From a virus: a stretch of DNA of 27,177 nt. The stretch spans positions 1 through 27,177 of IMG/VR virus record IMGVR_UViG_3300030419_005236; one strand, 5' to 3'. This document shows positions 1-5,777 of this stretch, in pieces (within the stretch, counting starts at the first letter, position 1; every line of letters begins with the position of its first letter). The notes beneath the pieces are model-generated. The model did no database searches. It was not told where the DNA came from and was given only the letters and a program-made list of their open reading frames with translations. The position numbers and the translations under genes are program-made.

Positions 1-278
1 GACATATACATAAAAATGAAACTCCTGTACAAGGAGCTTCAAGAGAAATGAGAGAAGAGACAGGAATTGATTTGCCGGAATACACTCTACATTTATTAGG
101 TAAGAAACAGATTGAACCAGATAAAGACTTTTATATGTTCTATCATAGAACAAACGTTGAGTATGATGTAGTGGTAAGTGATGAACATAATGGTTTCGAA
201 TATATTGAACTAAATAAACTGAGAACAGATTTAATGTGGTCACCCACATTGAGCTTTCTCAAACAATTGGAGAAGTAA
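1..278 (+). CDS. Nudix hydrolase, 5' end cut off by the window
   Basis: The reading frame is open from the left edge, so the N-terminus is missing. The first visible codons give an almost complete Nudix box: a probable Gly codon split by the edge, HIHKN, Glu, seven residues, then REMREETGI. This matches G-x5-E-x7-REUxEExGU, the Mg2+-binding and catalytic loop of Nudix pyrophosphohydrolases. The family cleaves nucleoside diphosphates linked to another group X, such as NDP-sugars, NADH, dinucleoside polyphosphates or capped RNA. The substrate cannot be told from the remaining 92 codons. A downstream glycosyltransferase and sugar epimerase make an NDP-sugar substrate possible, but this is inference. 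An internal ATG at 48 lies inside the Nudix box and is not a believable start. Confidence 0.85.
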   Translation, partial: HIHKNETPVQGASREMREETGIDLPEYTLHLLGKKQIEPDKDFYMFYHRTNVEYDVVVSDEHNGFEYIELNKLRTDLMWSPTLSFLKQLEK

Positions 279-279
279 A

Positions 280-573
280 ATGAATAATCCTTTAGCAAAA
301 GTATACAATTGGCAAATACAAACAGGTCAATTAGATGGATGGACATCTTATCATTTAGCAGCTGGTTTGTTTATAGCAAAAGTTGCACAGTGGTTAGGAG
401 CATCAGATCTTTGGGCTGTTTTATGGGTTCTTATAATTGGAGTAGCTTGGGAGATCTTTGAGTGGTTTGTAGAAGGTGATGCAGAAACTTATGGAACAAA
501 AGAAAAGTGGGCATACAATACAGCAGCTGATATATTTGTAGAAACAGCAGCAGCTGCTTGGATGGTTTGGTAA
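280..573 (+). CDS. Small integral membrane protein, VanZ/DUF2279-like pattern
   Basis: 97 residues. The ATG lies one base after the Nudix stop codon, so translation is probably coupled. Hydrophobic stretches at about residues 24-39, 43-57 and 82-97 suggest two or three membrane passes. The order H25-x2-A-A-G, then G-x2-W-E-I-F-E-W, then a downstream Asp resembles small membrane proteins of the VanZ/DUF2279 type. A remote look-alike is at 9714-9971 in this window (DKFMHFMAG, then GKELYD). The function is unknown. A role in the envelope of the infected cell is only inference. Confidence 0.7.
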   Translation: MNNPLAKVYNWQIQTGQLDGWTSYHLAAGLFIAKVAQWLGASDLWAVLWVLIIGVAWEIFEWFVEGDAETYGTKEKWAYNTAADIFVETAAAAWMVW

Positions 574-839
574 TGAAAGAATCAGGTTTCAGAGATGGTA
601 AGCATTGGATGATAAGTGATAGAGCTGTTAAGCAATTACTTAACTGTGTCAAATTACTTGCTGACATCAAACCATCTGCAGCTGAAGATCTACATGGATT
701 AATTAACTATGTCAAAAAATGTCCAAATATTCAATACACAGGTTTCGACAAACTCAAAACAAAAAAGAAAGAGAATGGATTCTCATTAGATAATATTCTC
801 AAGGAAGCAGGAATAACATATCCCAAAGATAAAGACTAG
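573..839 (+). CDS. Hypothetical protein (88 aa)
   Basis: The start is the ATG at 573, which overlaps the preceding TAA (TAATG). An upstream in-frame TTG at 558 lies within the previous gene and is less likely. The product begins MKESGFRDGKHW and is soluble and fairly basic, with a Lys-rich segment (KLKTKKKE) near residue 65 and a likely helix over residues 17-30. The stop abuts the glycosyltransferase start at 840 without a gap. The family is not recognised. Confidence 0.65.
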   Translation: MKESGFRDGKHWMISDRAVKQLLNCVKLLADIKPSAAEDLHGLINYVKKCPNIQYTGFDKLKTKKKENGFSLDNILKEAGITYPKDKD

Positions 840-1496
840 ATGAAAAAATATAAGGTTATAATTTGCATTCCAACATTTGTATCTGTCCATGCAGAGCTGT
901 TTGATCAATTTATGAAATTGGCTGTGTGGGCAGACAAAAACGATTATCCCATATTGACTGTTCCTGATAGGACACATAATGATGCTCGTAATTGGCTAGC
1001 CACAGGTGGAGGTGGATTTAGTAATAGTCGGATGTTAATTAATATGACTGACACATTTGTGTGGATCGATTCAGATATGGTATTTACTCATGATGATTTG
1101 GAACAATTGATAGAACATGAACATCCATTTGTTTCAGGTGTTTACTATAAGGGACAAGAAAATAAAAAAATAGTTATGGCTGCAAAATGGGATGAAGAAA
1201 AATTCTTGAAAACAGGACAGATGAATTACTTGACTGAGTCAGATATCAAAGATGCAAGAGGTAAACCTATACAAGTTTCGTATGTGGGTTTTGGTTTTTG
1301 TAAGACTGATTCCTTCTTACTTGAAAAGATGTCATATCCATATTTTACAAATAAAGTAGTAACAATTAAAAACGAAAAGCATGTGTACACTGAGAATTGT
1401 TCTGAAGATGCATCTTTCTGTTTAGATTCTAGTGTGAAACCAATAATTGATACAAAACTTATAATTGGTCATTATAGGAGAGGAGTAATAAGATGA
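840..1496 (+). CDS. Glycosyltransferase, GT-A fold
   Basis: 218 residues. The N-terminus KVIICIPTF is the usual first beta strand of GT-A enzymes. HNDARN at 46-51 probably helps bind the nucleotide-sugar, and WIDSDM (Asp77-Ser-Asp79) is the DxD-type motif that binds the metal and the sugar-nucleotide. A later segment CSEDASFC, followed by IIGHYR near the C-terminus, fits the acidic catalytic region and terminal His of related phage and bacterial enzymes. It probably moves a sugar from an NDP-sugar onto DNA, a virion protein or a host glycan; the acceptor cannot be told. The start directly follows the preceding TAG, and its end overlaps the epimerase start by four bases (ATGA), so the two are likely made together. 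Confidence 0.8.
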   Translation: MKKYKVIICIPTFVSVHAELFDQFMKLAVWADKNDYPILTVPDRTHNDARNWLATGGGGFSNSRMLINMTDTFVWIDSDMVFTHDDLEQLIEHEHPFVSGVYYKGQENKKIVMAAKWDEEKFLKTGQMNYLTESDIKDARGKPIQVSYVGFGFCKTDSFLLEKMSYPYFTNKVVTIKNEKHVYTENCSEDASFCLDSSVKPIIDTKLIIGHYRRGVIR

Positions 1497-2389
1497 GGAT
1501 ACTAGTTACAGGAGGTTCCGGATTCATAGGAACAAATTTAGTTAAACAATTATGTAATATCGAAAGCAATAAAATTGTCAGTTTAGATAACTATTCATCT
1601 GGTGATAAAGAATACAATTGGACAGAACAAGGACAAGTAACATACCATGAAGTAGATGTCAGTGACATTACAGACTTCAGTCCTTTCACATATAAACCTG
1701 ATTATGTAGTTCATCTAGCAGCACTTCCAAGAATACAATTCAGTATTCAAAACCCAGATAAAGTATTCAAAGCTAATATGATAGGATTAGCAAATGTATT
1801 AAATTGGTGTAAAGAAACTGAGACACCATTAGTATTTGCTGGTACATCTTCAGTACATGGTGACAAGTTATGTAATCCATATACAGGAACAAAGTGGATG
1901 GGTGAAAAACTTATACAAATGTACAGTCAACTGTACTATATGGATACAGCAGTTTTGAGATTCTATAATGTGTATGGTGATCCAAATACTTACCAAGATG
2001 ATTATGGTCTGGTCATGACAATATTTGAGAAACAATATGCCAATAATGAACCACTCACTATTACAGGAGATGGAGAACAGAGAAGAGATTTTACTCATGT
2101 CAGTCAAATATGTGATGGAATCATAAAAGCTGGTGAAGCACTAGCTAGTGGACATATTGGTGGCTTCAATGAATACGAACTTGGTACAGGAAAAAATTAT
2201 AGTATTAATGAACTTGCTGAGATGTTTGATCATCCTGTTAAATATATACCAGCAAGGGATGGAGAGATGAAAGAGACGTTAGCTAAAAATGAATTAACAT
2301 CTTACGAACTCAAATGGGAAGCTAAAGATTTGCTAAAAGAATATGTTGACTCTTTGAAGAAAAAGTACGATACTAGGACCAAGAAATGA
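1493..2389 (+). CDS. NAD-dependent sugar-nucleotide epimerase/dehydratase (extended SDR)
   Basis: 298 residues, the usual size for GalE/RmlB-like extended short-chain dehydrogenases. TGGSGFIG at 6-13 is the Rossmann dinucleotide-binding loop. HLAALP follows strand 4. The active site reads Ser119/Ser120, Tyr130 and Lys134 (SSVHG, then YTGTK), the Ser-Tyr-x3-Lys arrangement. RFYNVYG and the RRDFTHV segment are typical sugar-nucleotide epimerase signatures. It should interconvert or dehydrate an NDP-hexose in the cytoplasm, making donor for the overlapping glycosyltransferase. UDP-glucose 4-epimerase is the best guess but substrate choice is not readable. An ATGA overlap joins it to the next gene. 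Confidence 0.9.
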   Translation: MRILVTGGSGFIGTNLVKQLCNIESNKIVSLDNYSSGDKEYNWTEQGQVTYHEVDVSDITDFSPFTYKPDYVVHLAALPRIQFSIQNPDKVFKANMIGLANVLNWCKETETPLVFAGTSSVHGDKLCNPYTGTKWMGEKLIQMYSQLYYMDTAVLRFYNVYGDPNTYQDDYGLVMTIFEKQYANNEPLTITGDGEQRRDFTHVSQICDGIIKAGEALASGHIGGFNEYELGTGKNYSINELAEMFDHPVKYIPARDGEMKETLAKNELTSYELKWEAKDLLKEYVDSLKKKYDTRTKK

Positions 2390-2646
2390 TAATAAAAATA
2401 TTAAAGATAATATGCTGGCCATTAATAAAAATAAAAGAATGGACAGACCCAAACTATTGGGCTAATAGAGTAGGTGAGAGTAGTGGTCTATATGATAAAG
2501 CAAGAAACTCCAAGACTCGTAAATGGGCTGATAGTTTAGAAGGTTGGAAATGGTGGGCTTGGCAAATAGGTGGTGGTATTATATTTGTAGTTGTGATGGA
2601 GTATCTACTTAATTCAATTGGTATGACAATGTTACCTTGGAGATGA
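2386..2646 (+). CDS. Small single-pass membrane protein
   Basis: 86 residues, starting in an ATGA overlap with the epimerase stop. The N-terminus has a hydrophobic, Ile- and Lys-rich stretch (residues 1-17). The middle is Trp-rich and charged (WADSLEGWKWW), and a strong membrane segment covers about residues 60-82 (GGGIIFVVVMEYLL). No known family is recognised. Its place between sugar enzymes and a lipoprotein suggests an envelope role, which is inference only. Confidence 0.6.
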   Translation: MIIKILKIICWPLIKIKEWTDPNYWANRVGESSGLYDKARNSKTRKWADSLEGWKWWAWQIGGGIIFVVVMEYLLNSIGMTMLPWR

Positions 2647-2990
2647 GAATGAACAACTATTACAGATTTATACTATTCCTTCTGTTAGGGTTTTGGATAT
2701 TCACTGTTATTGGATGTGCTTCTATAACAAAAGAACCTCCAATAGCAAGAGTTCCAACCAAGATAACAAGTTATCCATTAATTGATATTAAAGGTGAGAC
2801 ACATAAATATAGAGATAATTTTGACAGTTTTATATTTCCACAACACAATCAAAAACTGACTCAATACTGTGCATTTCATTTTGATTGGGAGAACATTAAA
2901 GTGAAGTATACTAAAGATGAGAATGGTGAGTGGGGATACACTTATATTGTTAGTAAACATAAAATGAGTCACAAGATGAGGAATAGATGA
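2643..2990 (+). CDS. Small lipoprotein
   Basis: Start taken at ATG 2643, which overlaps the previous TGA (ATGA); an in-frame TTG at 2637 is less likely. Residues 8-22 form a hydrophobic signal core after an Asn-Tyr-Arg n-region. VIGC, ending at Cys25, is a good lipobox for signal peptidase II, followed by ASITKEPP, so the mature protein would be lipid-anchored with residue +2 Ala. The remaining 90 residues are polar. The function is unknown; possibilities include a lysis-related lipoprotein or a superinfection-exclusion protein. No spanin partner is evident nearby. Confidence 0.65.
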   Translation: MRMNNYYRFILFLLLGFWIFTVIGCASITKEPPIARVPTKITSYPLIDIKGETHKYRDNFDSFIFPQHNQKLTQYCAFHFDWENIKVKYTKDENGEWGYTYIVSKHKMSHKMRNR

Positions 2991-3172
2991 AAATATCTAA
3001 AAAGAAATGGTTAGAACAAAAAGTTATGTGTGATGAATGGGGAAGGTTACCATCACTTGCTGATGTTCCATTAACCATTATGACAAGAAAAGAAGCACTA
3101 CTTAAACAAGGTGGTGATAACAAAAGTATTGATAAATTATATCAGGAGGTTGTATGCCAAAAACAAAAATAA
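2987..3172 (+). CDS. Hypothetical small basic protein
   Basis: 61 residues, joined to the lipoprotein gene by an ATGA overlap. It begins MKISKKKWLEQKVMC and is Lys-rich and soluble. The 3' end carries the ribosome binding site AGGAGG for the next tiny gene, whose ATG lies inside it. No domain recognised. Confidence 0.6.
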   Translation: MKISKKKWLEQKVMCDEWGRLPSLADVPLTIMTRKEALLKQGGDNKSIDKLYQEVVCQKQK

Positions 3173-3306
3173 AACAGTTCAGTGAATACAAAATATATGA
3201 AACTCTAGATGGTACCAAGTTTCGTGCAAGAGATGACAAAGATGCTGAATTGTATAGAGCTAAGGTATCAAATGAAAGCAAACGATCTACAAAGAATATG
3301 GTTTGA
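3154..3306 (+). CDS. Small hypothetical protein (50 aa)
   Basis: The ATG at 3154 is preceded by a near-perfect Shine-Dalgarno sequence (AGGAGG at 3144-3149). The frame gives 50 residues beginning MPKTKIKQFSEYKIYETLDG. It overlaps the end of the preceding gene by 19 bases, and its stop (3304-3306) is one base before the MazG-like start. The pattern of a small strand-rich segment (EYKIYETLDGTKFRARDD) resembles a short beta unit, but no family is recognised. It is believed mainly because of the ribosome binding site and the exact fit between its neighbours. Confidence 0.65.
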   Translation: MPKTKIKQFSEYKIYETLDGTKFRARDDKDAELYRAKVSNESKRSTKNMV

Positions 3307-3307
3307 G

Positions 3308-3562
3308 ATGGAAGAGTTAGAAGAATTAATGGTCATCACTATGGAAGAATGTGGTGAATTGATACAAGCATGTTCAAAAGCTATTAGGACACAACAATAT
3401 CATGATAATGATGACTTGAAAGAAGAGTTGAGTGATGTCATGTGTATGTTAGAGTTGATGGTAGAGAAAAAACTTATAAAGAGAGTCGACTTACGAAATG
3501 GAGCAAATCTCAAAAAATTAAAATTAGTGAAATGGAGTAATTTAATACCAAAACAGAAATGA
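3308..3562 (+). CDS. MazG-like nucleotide pyrophosphohydrolase
   Basis: Start chosen at ATG 3308, one base after the previous stop; the longer in-frame version from 3209 would run through the previous gene. The 84-residue product has the all-helical MazG metal-binding motifs: E13-E14-C-G-E17 in helix 1 and E40-L-S-D43 in helix 2, giving EExxE plus ExxD. Such enzymes hydrolyse NTPs or dNTPs to the monophosphate and pyrophosphate. In phages they are thought to adjust the nucleotide pool or (p)ppGpp, although cyanophage MazG has been reported to prefer dGTP and dCTP. The length fits a minimal single-domain form. Confidence 0.75.
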   Translation: MEELEELMVITMEECGELIQACSKAIRTQQYHDNDDLKEELSDVMCMLELMVEKKLIKRVDLRNGANLKKLKLVKWSNLIPKQK

Positions 3563-3771
3563 AAGACTTGTGTGTAATATGTGGTGAGGAATCACTTTAT
3601 GATGAAAATGAACATGTAGAACTCAGGCTGGGTTATATTGAATGTGTTGGACAGTTATGTTTGGATTGTTATGAACAGACATATATGAGATTATGGTATA
3701 CACTAGACCCAGAAGTTATACAACAACATATAGAGGAGGCAGAAAATGCCGAGAAAGAAAACGACTACTAG
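3559..3771 (+). CDS. Small zinc-ribbon-like protein
   Basis: 70 residues, ATGA overlap with the MazG-like gene. Two cysteine pairs, C5-V-I-C8 and C34-L-D-C37 (with an extra C29), are placed like the two knuckles of a zinc ribbon. The C-terminal third is acidic (EEAENAEKEND). The next small gene starts inside its 3' end behind an AGGAGG. The role is unknown; binding of nucleic acid or of a protein partner would be typical. Confidence 0.65.
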   Translation: MKDLCVICGEESLYDENEHVELRLGYIECVGQLCLDCYEQTYMRLWYTLDPEVIQQHIEEAENAEKENDY

Positions 3772-3871
3772 AAAGAAACCAATACCAGGAAACTTCAGAG
3801 GTAAAGATGATATATGGTTTAAGAAAATTGTATTAGGTATAGAGAAATTTTTAGAATCCCCATTCAAATAG
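3746..3871 (+). CDS. Small basic hypothetical protein (41 aa)
   Basis: ATG 3746 follows a strong AGGAGG in the 3' end of the preceding gene. The product starts MPRKKTTTRKKPIPGNFRGK, a strongly basic N-terminus, followed by an amphipathic segment (FKKIVLGIEKFLESPFK). It ends with TAG at 3869-3871. The frame stays open after this TAG for another 63 codons, which carry the next feature. Either the two are separate genes, or the amber codon is read through. Confidence 0.6.
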   Translation: MPRKKTTTRKKPIPGNFRGKDDIWFKKIVLGIEKFLESPFK

Positions 3872-3880
3872 GAGTATACA

Positions 3881-4063
3881 ATCTTTAAGTGGTTACTAAA
3901 ACAATACTATAGACACAGTCCAATATGTAACTGTGGATGGTCTATGAAACCATTCGAAGAATGGACTGACAGATATCAATGGAAATGTGTGTGGAGAAAA
4001 TGTAAATGGGAAACGTTTCTAGATGATCATGGTAGATACCATTGGTGGAAGAAACACAAATAG
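3881..4063 (+). CDS. Trp/Cys-rich zinc-ribbon-like small protein, apparent ATC start
   Basis: This frame has no ATG before residue 22, yet the codons from 3881 read like protein: seven Trp in 60 residues and cysteines arranged C16-N-C18 and C36-x4-C41 (ICNCGW, then WKCVWRKCKW). A GGAG at 3871-3874 sits six bases before ATC at 3881, exactly where an ATG would be expected. An ATG at 3944 would lose the first Cys pair. Alternatives are read-through of the in-frame TAG at 3869, or a base change from ATG. The function is unknown; a small zinc-binding protein is inferred. Confidence 0.5.
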   Translation: MFKWLLKQYYRHSPICNCGWSMKPFEEWTDRYQWKCVWRKCKWETFLDDHGRYHWWKKHK

Positions 4064-4078
4064 AGGAGCGTGAAAAAA

Positions 4079-4540
4079 ATGTGGATGAAATTCTACTTTG
4101 CACAGTTCAAACACAAACGAACGAATAAGTCGCTCTACAAATTTGGCATCACAAAACACATGGATGCTCTTAAACGATTTAGTGTGAGTGAGTCAAAAAG
4201 ATATGGTAACAGTCCAAAACAATACTCAGACTTCAACATAAAGATTCTAGCTACTATACCATTCAAATCAGGAAAAGAGGCTCATGCACTTGAGAAAAAA
4301 TTTCTTGAGCATTTTGACGATAAACCAAATTTGGAGTATTACTTTAAAGAATCGAAAGGAAAGTATTCAAAGATGAGTGGTGTCACAGAATTGAGAAAAT
4401 TGACATATCAACAACTACAACAAGTATTTGAAATGATTGATGATGCAACACCATCTATTGTAAAGAGAAGAAAAGAGATTGCAAGAAAGTTTCATCAAAC
4501 TGCATCAAACAAACCAAGGAACAAGAAATATGAAAATTAA
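4079..4540 (+). CDS. GIY-YIG-superfamily protein (T5orf172/MUG113-like)
   Basis: Start taken at ATG 4079 with AGGAG at 4064-4068; an in-frame GTG at 4070 is too close to that site. Of 153 residues, the N-terminal strand FYFAQF is followed by YKFGIT (20-25), Arg33 and later HALEKKF with Glu72. This order (Y/G-I-T strand, catalytic Arg, metal-binding Glu) fits the T5orf172/MUG113 branch of the GIY-YIG nuclease fold. The C-terminal 60 residues are helical and basic, possibly for DNA binding. Free-standing GIY-YIG endonucleases are common in T4-like phages. Whether this copy is an active nuclease is not known. Confidence 0.6.
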   Translation: MWMKFYFAQFKHKRTNKSLYKFGITKHMDALKRFSVSESKRYGNSPKQYSDFNIKILATIPFKSGKEAHALEKKFLEHFDDKPNLEYYFKESKGKYSKMSGVTELRKLTYQQLQQVFEMIDDATPSIVKRRKEIARKFHQTASNKPRNKKYEN

Positions 4541-4640
4541 AGATATCAAGATAAACTGGATCAATTTTATTGTATTAGTAATCTGGCCAATTATATTTTG
4601 GTATCATATTGTAAAGTGGATGATAAGAGCATGGCTATAA
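4530..4640 (+). CDS. Very small membrane protein (36 aa)
   Basis: ATG 4530 lies within the last codons of the preceding gene. The product has a basic start (MKIKDIKINW), a single hydrophobic helix at about residues 10-28 (FIVLVIWPIIFWY), and a basic end (KWMIRAWL). Its stop overlaps the next gene by ten bases. It looks like a one-helix membrane peptide; no function can be assigned. Confidence 0.5.
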   Translation: MKIKDIKINWINFIVLVIWPIIFWYHIVKWMIRAWL

Positions 4641-4939
4641 TAAATCAAAAAAATTGGGTATGTTATATACTAGAGTGTTCAGATGGAACATTATATACTG
4701 GAATAACAAATAGACTGAATCAAAGAATAGAAACACATAATAAAGGAAAGGGATCGAAATATGTCAAAAGACGTTTACCAGCTAAACTGATATTTTGTAC
4801 TAATCCCCTGGGGTCAAGAGGACATGCTAGTCAATATGAACACAAAATAAAATCTATGAGTAGACAAGAGAAATTGAAACTAATAGACTCTCCTGTTAAT
4901 AAACACATCAATTGGAGAGCTGCTGCATCTATCTTGTGA
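4631..4939 (+). CDS. GIY-YIG nuclease domain protein (UPF0213/YhbQ-like)
   Basis: Start chosen at ATG 4631, giving 102 residues, because the homologous domain begins at once (WVCYILECSDGTLYTGIT). The aligned positions are Y12-I-L, Y22-T-G24, Arg32, Asn37 (ETHNKGKGSKYV) and Glu70, the full set of conserved positions of GIY-YIG domains in the small UPF0213 family. These proteins cut or bind DNA and are often linked to repair or homing. It is the second GIY-YIG-like gene within 600 bases and is of a different subfamily from the first. The gene is the last of its operon before a 170-bp control region. Confidence 0.75.
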   Translation: MAIINQKNWVCYILECSDGTLYTGITNRLNQRIETHNKGKGSKYVKRRLPAKLIFCTNPLGSRGHASQYEHKIKSMSRQEKLKLIDSPVNKHINWRAAASIL

Positions 4940-4970
4940 TACAGTCGAAATTGATAGACATGAGATATGA

Positions 4971-4999
4971 TTGAATGATAAGTATGGATGAAGTATAGT
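4971..4999 (+). promoter_or_regulatory. Candidate sigma70-type promoter
   Basis: TTGAAT at 4971-4976 and TATAGT at 4994-4999 are separated by 17 bases, upstream of the gene at 5111. It does not belong to the repeated TGTTG-type promoter family found elsewhere in the window. The 170-bp gap also holds a small palindrome (AAAAGTCAACTTTT at 5028-5041) and the hairpin at 5077. Confidence 0.4.
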
Positions 5000-5076
5000 G
5001 TTATATATTAGTACACATACATACTCAAAAAGTCAACTTTTATATAGAGAAATTTATAGTGAATAAGTGTAAAACA

Positions 5077-5091
5077 GTGTCTATAAGACAC
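5077..5091 (+). other. Short hairpin with TATAA-type loop
   Basis: GTGTCTATAAGACAC is a perfect inverted repeat (GTGTC / GACAC, or six pairs with an ATA loop). It lies 19 bases before the ATG at 5111, between promoter and ribosome binding site, so it would form in the 5' leader of that mRNA. A sister hairpin with the same loop is at 6992. There is no U-run, so it is not a simple terminator. An mRNA-stability or protein-binding element is inferred. Confidence 0.45.
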
Positions 5092-5110
5092 ATAAACAAA
5101 GGAATATCGC

Positions 5111-5404
5111 ATGAAAAACATGTTAATCAAGTGTTTAGACAAATATAGAGATACAGAACTAAATAACGAAGAATTGGCCAATATGATATGGGCATATTTT
5201 CTTACTGAGAAAGGATGGCATATACCACTTACAAGAGATTTTGGAAGATTGGATACTGCTAGACGTCTAATCAATATGGCTGATGAAGTACTGTATAGTG
5301 GAGAACATGATAAAGAATTAAGTAATTTCGATCCATCTAGTCCTATAGATGCTAGTAAGGGTCCACAAAAGCCAACAAAAAAAGTCAAAAAAAAAGTAAA
5401 ATAA
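5111..5404 (+). CDS. Hypothetical protein (97 aa) with Lys-rich tail
   Basis: ATG 5111 follows AAAGGAA at a fair distance. The body is helical (ELANMIWAYFLTEKGW, then DTARRLINMADEVLY). The C-terminus is a Lys-rich tail (KPTKKVKKKVK) that may bind nucleic acid. The stop codon leads directly into the -35 box of the next promoter. No family is recognised. Confidence 0.65.
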   Translation: MKNMLIKCLDKYRDTELNNEELANMIWAYFLTEKGWHIPLTRDFGRLDTARRLINMADEVLYSGEHDKELSNFDPSSPIDASKGPQKPTKKVKKKVK

Positions 5405-5407
5405 CTG

Positions 5408-5436
5408 TTGTCTCACGTTGATTTTCTGTGTATTTT
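5408..5436 (+). promoter_or_regulatory. Repeated phage promoter, copy 1
   Basis: TTGTCT (5408-5413), 17-bp spacer, TATTTT (5431-5436), followed by GTTAAAAAAGGAG. It shares the CTGTTGTCTCACG-type -35 region and the downstream GTTAAAAA-GGA leader with most of the other copies in the window. It starts just after the TAA of the gene at 5111. Confidence 0.75.
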
Positions 5437-5467
5437 AGATCATGTTAAAAAAGGAGTTATTAAACAA

Positions 5468-5677
5468 TTGAGAGATTATACAGTAAATAATAATCTAGAT
5501 CTCGAAAATGGTACTGTTCACAAACATGATGGAAAGACTTATAAAAGAAGTTATATAGGTGGTGCTGCTTTTGATCATGAAATTGGTCAAAAATTTGAAG
5601 ATACTGAAGATGGAAAAATGTGGAAGATGTACAGAACAAACAGATCAAGATATTATAAAAAATATCATACAGTTTAA
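5468..5677 (+). CDS. Hypothetical small protein, TTG start
   Basis: The frame is open from 5408, but that part is promoter and leader DNA. The first usable codon after the ribosome binding site GGAG (5453-5456) is TTG at 5468, 11 bases away; no ATG occurs before residue 50. The product (69 aa) begins with LRDYTVNNNLDLENG and is followed by a strand-like stretch (HDGKTYKRSYIGGAAFDHE) and a basic, Tyr-rich end. The function is unknown. The odd start makes the exact N-terminus doubtful. Confidence 0.5.
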   Translation: MRDYTVNNNLDLENGTVHKHDGKTYKRSYIGGAAFDHEIGQKFEDTEDGKMWKMYRTNRSRYYKKYHTV

Positions 5678-5695
5678 AATAATTTAAAATAACTG

Positions 5696-5730
5696 TTGTC
5701 TGATATTGTTATTTAGTCCTATATTAGGAC
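5696..5730 (+). promoter_or_regulatory. Repeated phage promoter, copy 2, with hairpin over the -10
   Basis: TTGTCT (5696-5701), 18-bp spacer, TATATT (5720-5725). The perfect inverted repeat GTCCTATATTAGGAC (5716-5730) is centred on the -10 box, which makes it a candidate operator. The copy directly precedes the AAA+ ATPase gene. The downstream leader (GTTAATAAAAAAGGAG) is a looser match to that of the other copies. Confidence 0.65.
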
Positions 5731-5777
5731 ATAGAAAAAAGGAAAAAAATTGTTAGTTAATAAAAAAGGAGTTAAAT

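Noticed and set aside
3209-3307. Longer start for the MazG-like gene
   Set aside because: It would run through the neighbouring 50-aa gene in another frame; the MazG motifs begin soon after ATG 3308, which follows that gene's stop.
3869-3871. General recoding of TAG as an amino acid
   Set aside because: Several genes end cleanly at TAG directly before the next start (for example at 837-839), so TAG works as a stop here.
5408-5467. N-terminal extension of the 5468 gene from TTG 5408
   Set aside because: This stretch is the repeated promoter and leader, conserved in DNA between unrelated genes, so it should not be translated.
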